A DNA stretch of 64,000 nucleotides from Bactrocera neohumeralis (taxonomy: Eukaryota > Arthropoda > Insecta > Diptera > Tephritidae): the NCBI RefSeq assembly GCF_024586455.1, contig NW_026089623.1, positions 18,914,236 through 18,978,235 on the forward strand, written 5' to 3'. Every line of letters starts with the position of its first letter. Within the stretch, counting starts at the first letter, position 1. Positions 56,426-64,000 of the stretch are shown piece after piece. A program made the position numbers and the translations under genes. Under the pieces are notes generated by a model. The model did not search any database. It saw only the letters and a list, made by a program, of their open reading frames with translations, and was not told the origin of the DNA.

Positions 56426-57402
56426 TTTTTTTCCGAAGGGGGAATCTTCTAAAGATACTACCAGGGTGGAACTGGTAGCATGCACGATTCATATTGTCCG
56501 CTAGGGTACACCTCTTTCGGGACCACGCCCAGACAGTAATACATAACTATTCTGGACTTGCGGGACATTATGCCTATGCCTACGTACTAAACCCTTAACT
56601 CCGGCTGCTATAGCTTGTATTCGGACCTGCGGGACCGCCGTTAGGCACTACTTCGCAGGACCAAGCTGGGCAATAACTGCCTCTTCACGACCTACCGCTC
56701 GGGTTCTTCATGTGGTCTTATGCTTCTTCGCTGCCTTTCTTTTGTTCGCAGTTCTAGGAGCGCTATTGCGGCCCACTCTTTCACTTTAGCCCACACCAGC
56801 TGTGATCGCAGCATGTGACTCACTATGTTGTCAGGCGTTATGCTTTCATTTGTCAGCTTTTCTATCGTCTCTCTCTCTACTACATACCTTGAGCAGGTGA
56901 AAAAGACGTGCTCTGCGTTTTCTGCGGCATTTCCGCAGAAGGAACATTGTATTTCGTCATCGTGGCCAAATTTGTGTAAGTATTCCCTGAAACAGCCATG
57001 GCCCGATAAGAACTGCGTTAGGTAGAAATCTGTCTCTCCGTGTTGTCTGTCAATCCAGGCTGAAACATTCTTAATTAATCTATGGGTCCATCTTCCTTTA
57101 TCTGCCACATCCCATTGCTTTTGCCATTTATCGAGACTTGGCTTTCTCTCCTCTTTGCGCTCGTCGACCGTTAGGCGCCTATTCATTGTTTTTGTTTTAT
57201 GGTAGACTCTACTTAGCTCAGAGGCCATTATATCCGGTGGCATAAGACCAGATTTGATAGCACTCGCCTCGTGCGACACCGTTCTAAATGCACAGGCAAC
57301 TCTCAGGGCACATAACCTGGACGCAGTCTTTGCCATATTTACACTGGTTTTTTGACGCAGGGCTGTCCCCCATATGGGAGCTGCGTACATAAGCATTGAC
57401 TA
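56393..57402 (-). mobile_element. 5'-truncated R1-like LINE with target duplication
   Basis: Minus strand. The long T run at 56388-56424 is the poly-A tail. The 3' UTR matches that of the LINE at 38.77 kb (CGAAGGG..GAATCTT, GGACCACGCC). The coding part starts near 57396 in the RT C-terminal region (PIWGTALRQKTS). TTGTAGTTTTT occurs at both borders (56382 and 57404), consistent with a target duplication. A truncation of this type is the normal result of incomplete reverse transcription. Confidence 0.85.
56692..57396 (-). pseudogene. R1-like ORF2 C-terminal domain
   Basis: A 234-residue open stretch: KGRWTHRLIKNVSAWIDRQH, TDFYLTQFLSGHGCFREYLH and the finger CSFCGNAAENAEHVFFTC. It is about half identical to the 39.0-39.6 kb copy by eye and represents a related family or an older branch. 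The endonuclease and polymerase cores are missing because of 5' truncation, although the remaining frame is uninterrupted. Confidence 0.85.
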
Positions 57403-57695
57403 ATTGTAGTTTTTGGGGGTGACATATTTGCATATGTACGCATATGTATACAAGTATGTAGGTTTGTGTATGCGTTATTTGTGTACCAATATCATACGCA
57501 CATATTTAAGTATGTACATATGAGCAGCGCGCACATGTTATTATTGATAAGTGATAATATGATTTGAATTCGCGAAGGTGAACATAAACACATACGTAAG
57601 GTCGTGACACATGTGAACATACCCACATACATAAGTTTTGAATGATAACCATTATTTACATTTATCACTATTATAATATGTATAATTTTTTATAC

Positions 57696-58300
57696 TCTCG
57701 CAACAATGTTGCTAAGGAGAGTATTATAGTTTTGTTCACATAACGGTTGTTTGTAAGTCCTAAAACTAATGGAAGAAATCGGATAATAACCACGCTCACC
57801 TCCCATACAAAGGTTATGTTGAAAATCACTAAAAGTGCGTTAACCGACTAACAAAAAACGTCAGAAACACTAAATTTTACGGAAGAAATTGCAGAAGGAA
57901 GCTGCACCCAGGCTTTTTTTAAAAATTGAAAATAGGCGTGGCCTCGCCCACTTATGGACCAAAAATCATATCTCAGGAACTACTAGACCGATTTCAATGA
58001 AATTCGGTATATAATATTTCCTTAACACCCCGATGACATGTACTAAATATGGGTGAAATCGGTTCACAACCGCGCCTTCTTCCAATATAACGCTATTTTG
58101 AATTCCATCTGATGCCTTTTCTGTATAATACGAGTATATACATTAGGAACCAATGATGATAGCGGAATAAAACTTTACAAAAATACGGTATTTGAAAAAT
58201 ATGTAAATGACGTATAATGAAATCTCGATTATCACTTTATCATGCGAGAGTATAAAATGTTCGGGGACACCCGAACTTAGCCCTTTCTTACTTGTTTTAA
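57696..58300. mobile_element. Dispersed repeat with TATACTCTCGC inverted ends
   Basis: TTTTTATACTCTCGC at 57696 is mirrored by GCGAGAGTATAAAA at 58244-58257, followed by TGTTCGGGGACACCCGAACT, a short hairpin. Internal phrases such as AACTACTAGACCGATTTCAA and ACGCTATTTTGAATTCCATC match my memory of a very abundant repeat in higher flies (established knowledge, recalled and not searched). No coding capacity is evident; this copy appears internally shortened. Confidence 0.65.
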
Positions 58301-58522
58301 TATATTATGATAGTTTCTTATATACATATGTATATACATATGTTATGAAGTATACACATAAGTATGAATATATCAAATACAAAAAATAATTTAAAAAATA
58401 GGCTTTATTTCCACATTAACTAAGAATATTGCTTTGAAAAAATAATCAAATTTCAAATTCGAATGTATTCAATTGCACATGTATTCATTAATACGCACAA
58501 AAAAAATTCATACGAATACACA

Positions 58523-61280
58523 TCTATATATGTATTTATATAAAATTAATTTCAATTTCAATGAAATTTTCAGGGGTGATTGGGGTCTGTTTGGAGGGTG
58601 CACATAAGAAATTTAATGTGTGTATCATTGCACGCTTTGCAAAAAAAAAAAAAAACACAACTAGCGGAAGTTTACAATTAATCAAAAAACATTGACATCG
58701 CATGTTGATCGCTTTTGCCTGTCATTCGTTCTTTCTATGGATGACTGTCAAGCTAACAAGACATACAGAACGTAAGTGTTCCGATTGCACTGAGTGTATC
58801 AAAAAAAATGTGTGTATTTTTATCAGATTTCAACGTGATTAACATTCTGCGTACAAGACAAAGTAAGTGAGTATTGTTGTTGTTTCAGATTTAATTCCAT
58901 CGATTTGCTACATTTATTCGAACCGATTTTGTGTTTTTCTGCTGACCGTCCAACACACACAAAGCAAGTGAGTATTGTTATTGTTTCGTAAGTGCTTCCA
59001 TACGGTTCGCAAATACACTGTTGGTGGGTCTTATTGCATATGCGTGTGTGGATAAATACATAGTTTAAGATGTAGTTTTAGGTTAATTTTTCCATTTTTA
59101 TTTATGTACTTCAAATATGCATACTTTGGACGACCACCGGGGACAACACTAACTACCTTTTTCGAGTTGTGTGAAAACGATGAATTTGCAAGAACATTGC
59201 TATATTCCGAAATACCACAATATTTCACTTGGAATCCATCATCGAAAACATTTCAACGACGAAAGCAAGGGGAGCGTGTTGACGGTTATCCAAATGTCCG
59301 TAAAACCGATGCCATAAGACGCATTTACACCATCCATCCGAACAACGCCGAATGTTTTTATTTGCGTCTGCTATTAGTCAACGTGCGCGGACCAAGATCA
59401 TTTGATGATTTGAAAACTGTTGACGGTCAGTTGTGTGTGACGTATCGTGAAGCATGTCAGCGATTGCATTTGTTAGAAGATGATATGCATTGGGACACCG
59501 CACTTCATGACGCATCACTCATATCTCATCCAAAACAAATACGCGTCAAATCCGCAATAACTGTGGAATAAGTACAAAGACTGCATGACCGAGTACTTAT
59601 TAATTTTGGCGCGTAATCGAGCATCGGACGCAGACTTGCTATATACGTTACAAATGTATAATTCTGCTTTGATATTGGTTGAAGATCTGTGCCTTACAAT
59701 TGCGAATAAGGCATTAGCGCAACTTGGCATTACTGCGCCCAGTCATTGACCATGAGCTTCAACGTGAACAACAATACGATTGCAATGAATTGCGTGCTTT
59801 CATACAAGCTAACATTACCAAATTGAATATTCAGCAGAAAAATGCTTATGATAAGATTATACGAGCGGTTGACAATAACGCCGGTGGATTCTACTTTCTT
59901 GATGCGCTCGGTGGTACAGGGAAAACGTTTCTGGTCTCTTTGATTCTTGCTACTATACGGTCACAGCAGAAAATTGCGCTGGCAATTGCTTCGTCAGGCA
60001 TCGCTGGTACTCTACTTGATGGCGGCCGAATAGTACATTCTGCGTTGAAACTACCGTTGAACATCCAAGTCGTTGAAACACCAACGTGCAACATATCGAG
60101 GAATTCAACAATGGCAAAAGTTTTGTCTATGGGATGAGTGCCCAATGGCTAACAAAAAGTCATTGGAAGCATTCAATAGAATAATGCAAAATTTACGCCA
60201 AAAGCAACAAATTTTTGGCGGAGCATTAGTCTTATTATCCGGCTATTTTCGGCAAACTTTGTCAGTCATTCCTCGATCAACTTCTGCCGACGAAATAAAC
60301 GTATGTTTAAAATCGTCAGTTTTGTGGAGACATGTTCAAAGGCTGACTCTTACCATCAACATACGAGTCCAATTGCAAAATGATCGATCCGCAGCGGCGT
60401 TTTCGAAACAGTTGTTGGACATTGGCGAAGGCAAAATGCCAATCGATGATACCGGTTTGATCACATTGCCGAACAACTTTTGTACACTTTTACAATCGAA
60501 AGAAGAATTGATTGAAAGTGTATTTCCGAATATTGTTCAACACTATCAACCCCACGATTATTTAAGTGAACGCGCAATATTGGCACCGAAAAATGTACAC
60601 GTCAACGAAATCAATTTTGCCATTCAAGAAAAACTGCCAGGAGAAGCTAAAACATATATATACATCGATTGATAGCGTCTTAAATCAAGATGAAGTAGTC
60701 AATTATCCAACTGAATTCTTGAATTCTTTGGATCCCCCGGTCTGCCACCGCATCGTTTGGGCCTGAAAGTCGGTTCATCCATTATACTTCTACGAAATCT
60801 GAAGCCACCGACTTTGTGTAATGGCACAAGACTTTCAGTCAAAAAATTGTGGCCAAATTTGATTGAAGCAACAATACTAAATGGCAAGGCAGCAGGTGAA
60901 GTTGTACTCTTACCACGCATTCCCATGATTCCAACGGACATGCCGTTTGAATTTAAGCGCTTGCAGTTCCCAGTACGTCTTGCCTTTGCGATGACCATCA
61001 ACAAATCGCAAGGGCAAACGTTTCAAGTGTGCGGCGTCAACTTGGAAGAACCGTGCTTCTCCCACGCCCAATTGTTCGTCGCATGCTCGAGAGTGGGAAC
61101 ACCAAGGTGCTTATTCATTTACGCGCCAGGTGGAAAAACCAAAAATGTTGTATACCAATATGTTTTATAAATGTTTTATAAATAAGTAACAGTTTTACAA
61201 CAATATATAAAACACAAAGTAAAAACCCTTAAGAGTTTTAATCGATTTAGGTATAGCGAAACGCACAGGGTAACAGCTAG
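58523..61280 (+). mobile_element. Helitron copy D, 2.76 kb, both ends present
   Basis: It starts TCTATATATGTATTTATATA after an A at 58522 and ends GGGTAACAGCTAG at 61280, followed by T, with the family hairpin upstream. It is the plus-strand counterpart of copies A and C, without inserted elements. There is no Rep coding in the 580 bp before the helicase-linked ORF, so the family's common form here is a Rep-less derivative. Confidence 0.9.
59104..61170 (+). pseudogene. Helitron helicase (copy D), several frame breaks
   Basis: 59104-59571 reads FFELCENDEFARTLLYSEIP, IHPNNAECFYLRLLLVNVRG and SFDDLKTVDGQLCVTYREAC. 59724-60137 includes NAYDKIIRAVDNNAGGFYFL and the Walker A motif LGGTGKTFLVSLIL, which this copy alone preserves in frame. 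After a 19-bp deletion near 60125 (AKVL|WDECPMANKKS) the helicase continues in another frame to 60672, breaks again near 60655, and ends at 61170 with SRVGTPRCLFIYAPGG. Function if intact: unwinding DNA during Helitron transposition. It is inactive here. Confidence 0.88.
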
Positions 61281-61860
61281 TGTTTGCATATAAACGAATA
61301 AAAATATGAGCAAAAGAGGGATCATACGTCTGTTAGAGCAATATATAGTTTTGAGCATAATTTTTATTCCACGCTCAGCTCTGTTCAAGCGAAAATGTTA
61401 AAATTTCTCATGCCGAGCAGTGGTGAAACACCTCCATCTCGACCGAGTTAGCGAAAAATATTTTATGATCTATGATTGACGTTCTCTGATGAATACATAC
61501 ATACGTGATCGTAACACTTCTATTGTAATTTGACATGATGACATACATGAACGAGTATATAAACGTATCCGTTCGTTCGAATCGTCATTCGGACGCAAAT
61601 TAACAATCGTAATATACAAATTTATGGATATATGAGCAAATTTTTTTAAATTTTAATTGTTCTATAATTTTTAGTAATAAAGAACATAAATAAGAAAACA
61701 AAAAATGGAATATCTCATTAAGAATTAAAAAGAAAATTATTTATATGAACAAAATTTTTGTATTTTTGTTGAGATAAAAAATAAAATTATTTGCAAGGTA
61801 AAGGACATACAAATTTTTGAATTAAATTTATTAAAGAATACTTTGGTCGATTGCGGTGAG
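61281..61860. other. Spacer without recognisable gene
   Basis: AT-rich. The block near 61408-61448 (GAAACACCTCCATCTCGACC) resembles in inverted form a block near 45.1 kb. Nothing coding is recognised. Confidence 0.4.
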
Positions 61861-61864
61861 GCGG

Positions 61865-62085
61865 TTCGCTACCCCGGTGTCCATTTCTTATGTGTGATAA
61901 TAATCGCAATTTTGAGGGTTGTAACTTATTGTAAATTTTATGCAGATGTTATGTAATGCCTCACAAACGTTAGCAAATCTTCCACTTTTGTGGGGTGATA
62001 CATTCCTCTCTTGCCATATCCTAAAATTCTGCACCGTCTTTTTAGGATTCCAAAGATTTGTTCAACGATACATCTACAAAGAAAA
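61865..62085 (-). pseudogene. Harbinger transposase C-terminal fragment
   Basis: The minus strand reads RCIVEQIFGILKRRCRILGY, with the catalytic Glu block (VE..FG.LK), followed after a frame change by CEALHNICI, the conserved C-terminal block of HARBI1-type transposases. The sequence is unlike the other two Harbingers in the window, so it is a third lineage. No ends were identified. Confidence 0.72.
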
Positions 62086-62089
62086 TTTT

Positions 62090-62449
62090 GTTAATGAGGA
62101 TTTATAATTTGTTTTTTTTATACCTACGCTATTGCTAACTCTTAGCTATCACCGCACTATTTTTTTATCCCCATCACTTTCACTAGAGCTCAAATAAAAA
62201 CCAAAGTTGGATCCATTTTGATATTTAATTAGCGTTTGTTAGTTTATTGAAAATTTCGCAACAGTTTTGACAGTTCCATATCTATTTTGACCTAAAACTA
62301 CGATCCAAAGCAATGTGGAATTTAAAAACTATTGTGAATTGAAAATACATTACGATCCGTTTGCTATCGTATGTCATAATGCCAATTTCCGCATAAGATT
62401 GACGTATCACGTAATTTTCTTTCGTATGTTTTCCGATCAGATTGTCATT
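62090..62449. other. Spacer without recognisable gene
   Basis: AT-rich; no coding block or clear repeat boundary is seen between the Harbinger fragment and the Helitron fragment. Confidence 0.4.
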
Positions 62450-62937
62450 GAAAAAGTATATCATGTTCTTAAACTTGGCAAAAACTTGGCCGAAACTATG
62501 TAATGGAACCCGACTGACTGTGATGCAGCTATCGAATACAAGGGCGCCGAAAGCTTGGTGCTACGAATTCTTTTTAGTTCCAACGATTTGCTATTTCAAT
62601 TCAAACCTATTCAGTTTCCAGGGAAAATTGCATTTGAAATGACAATCAACAGGACACAGGGATAGTCGCTAGAAGTGTGTGGCATAAATCTGGAAATGCC
62701 AAGTTTTCACAGGGCCTGCTATACGTGGCGTGTTCATAAATCCGAAACCCATCTTTTCTATACATTTACGCATCGGATCAGAAACCAAAAAATCTTGTTC
62801 ATCCAGCTGCGCTATATTGAAAAAAATCTAGAAAAATCGCAAATAAATGATTTAAACACAAAATATAGTACATTAAACTTTTTTTCCATTTCAAAACACA
62901 TAATTTCACGCAAGAAAATGCCTGAGGGGTCAGCTAG
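62450..62937 (+). mobile_element. 3' fragment of the second Helitron family
   Basis: Matches the end of the Helitron at 24607-26747: CTATGTAATGGAACCCGACT, CCTATTCAGTTTCCAGGGAA, AGTGTGTGGCATAAATCTGG, and the terminus GGGGTCAGCTAG at 62937 followed by T. The terminal hairpin has decayed (CGCAAGAAAATGCCTGAG). It retains the segment with MTINRTQG-type coding that the 26.5 kb copy lost. Confidence 0.8.
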
Positions 62938-63051
62938 TACGAGTATCTATATAAAATTGATGCAATTTTAAGATTAAAAGTTTTATAATTGGTACCGCAT
63001 TGAGGTTTTTGTAATCAATTTGATTTGTTCATAAGTATTACCCGTTTAAGG

Positions 63052-63144
63052 CTCTTTCATTTTTAGATACATAAGTAAAAATTGGTTGACATATAAAATA
63101 ACTTAATATGTCAACCAATTTTTACTTATCTAAAATGGAAAGAG
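63052..63144. other. Long near-perfect hairpin
   Basis: The arms 63052-63094 and 63106-63144 are inverted copies, with a perfect core of 24 bp (ATATGTCAACCAATTTTTAC TTAT), a roughly 11-nt loop (AAAATAACTTA) and a 4-nt bulge. The stem totals about 39 bp. It could be a MITE end or fold-back insertion, or the precursor of a small RNA if transcribed. Confidence 0.75.
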
Positions 63145-63159
63145 AACTTATAGCTTTAA

Positions 63160-63390
63160 TGAATATGGATTCATGTGAATGTGAATGCTATTTTGCAACA
63201 GTCACAATTTTTCATGTTCCACTGCGAATTCTATTTTGTCACAGTCGCAATTTTTCATGTGACACTGTGACCGCTACTTTGTTGAAGGTTCCCATGTGTT
63301 CCATAATTCCAGTCACTGCTATTTTAGGAAACTTGTCACAACTGTGATCAGTTATTTTTAAGTAGCAGTGAGAAAATCACAGGTACTGAA
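63160..63390. repeat. GTCACAATTTTTCATGT direct repeats, candidate hAT subterminal region
   Basis: CAGTCACAATTTTTCATGTT and CAGTCGCAATTTTTCATGTG recur about 58 bp apart, with further CACTGTGACCGCTA and CAGTCACTGCTA motifs. The motifs resemble those at 8.8-8.9 and 28.5 kb. Confidence 0.5.
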
Positions 63391-63508
63391 ATATTTTCCA
63401 TCTCTAAATAAAACTATGAAATTACTTTTTTACAGTTGCAGCTGCGTTATTATATATTATTTCAAACCGCTGCCTTTGAAACAGCAACTTAGGTATATCA
63501 CCTATGAC

Positions 63509-63917
63509 GGGTCGGCTTTAGTATACCGTCCCAGGATTTCGGGAATAAAATGGGTATGGTCGGATAGAGGAGACTCTCCAGATCACGAATATAAATGGTT
63601 ATAGCCGCAGGAAGCTTATAGTTTTCGAGATATTCGCGTTTAAAGTTGAAAATTTGCAATATTTTAATTGCATATTTTCGATATATAAAATTAATTTTGC
63701 ACTTATATTTTTCACTTTTATATCCACTAACACTTCACTAATTCATTTGTACACATTTATTTTATATAATATAGTGCAAAAATAGATTTTAATATACAAT
63801 TTAAATTATTGTTGTTAAATTCTATAACTATATATATCCTTGATCAGGATAATCTCCTCTATCCGACCATATCCTTTTTATCCGGGAAATCCTGGGACGG
63901 TATACTAAATTCTTCCC
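63509..63917. mobile_element. Second copy of the fold-back transposon, 409 bp, complete
   Basis: The left end GGGTCGGCTTTAGTATACC and right end GGTATACTAAATTCTTCCC correspond to the two different ends of the copy at 10646-22036, in reversed order. An exact 8-bp duplication CCTATGAC flanks it (63501-63508 and 63918-63925). The arms are unequal: the left is about 260 bp and the right about 90 bp, and the tandem-repeat core is gone. Confidence 0.9.
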
Positions 63918-64000
63918 CCTATGACATCGAGATGAATCAGTAAGTAGCGTTGTAAACCAAGAGTTTTCAACTAACGAATTTTACTAATATAATATTTTTC

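Overview
The window is a dense cluster of transposable elements. I find no convincing host gene, rRNA, tRNA or CRISPR array. Spliced element genes, BEL/Pao LTR elements, R1-, RTE- and Jockey/I-like LINEs, Helitrons, Harbinger, hAT and P-like elements and AT-rich spacers point to an insect. A higher dipteran, probably a tephritid fruit fly, fits best (inference: the 57.7-58.3 kb repeat resembles a dispersed repeat I associate with such genomes). The sequence looks like heterochromatic or low-recombination DNA where elements insert into one another.

Layout. 1-0.83 kb: LINE 3' end. 0.92-7.17 kb: BEL/Pao element on the minus strand, with both LTRs and the 5-bp target duplication CATAG; a MITE sits in its left LTR. 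9.06-22.89 kb: a nested stack. A Harbinger element is split by a fold-back element with an exact 8-bp duplication (AATTTCTG). That element is split by a Helitron, which is split by a full-length RTE LINE flanked by ATGTTAGCTT. A nearly identical 3.84-kb tandem duplication (9.67-13.51 and 13.51-17.35 kb) cuts through all four layers. 22.9-24.35 kb: hAT transposase remnant, the probable host of the stack. 24.6-26.75 kb: second Helitron family with Rep and helicase relics. 26.95-28.25 kb: a different hAT (DUF4371-like) relic. 28.76-44.6 kb: two LTRs of a BEL-like element enclosing a gag relic, another BEL element (30.1-34.7 kb), a nearly intact Harbinger (35.77-38.59 kb) and an R1-like LINE (38.76-43.5 kb). 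45.4-48.05 kb: Helitron copy. 48.05-51.6 kb: a two-gene DNA element with a TNP2/CACTA-like transposase (one stop, one frameshift) and an intact six-exon DUF4806 protein. 52.2-54.7 kb: THAP/P-like transposase relic. 55.0-58.3 kb: hairpins, MITEs, a 5'-truncated R1 and a dispersed repeat. 58.52-61.28 kb: Helitron copy on the plus strand. 61.9-64 kb: Harbinger and Helitron fragments, a long hairpin and a short complete copy of the fold-back element.

How the parts work together. Each Harbinger pairs a DDE transposase on one strand with a convergently transcribed Myb/SANT-like DNA-binding protein. The TNP2-like gene is followed by the DUF4806 gene in the same orientation, which suggests a two-protein transposition module. 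The Helitrons of the first family lack the Rep nuclease, and two copies share a lesion at the helicase Walker A site, so they probably moved with proteins supplied in trans. The most useful targets are the stack with its duplication, the fold-back family, the TNP2+DUF4806 module and the 35.77-38.59 kb Harbinger.
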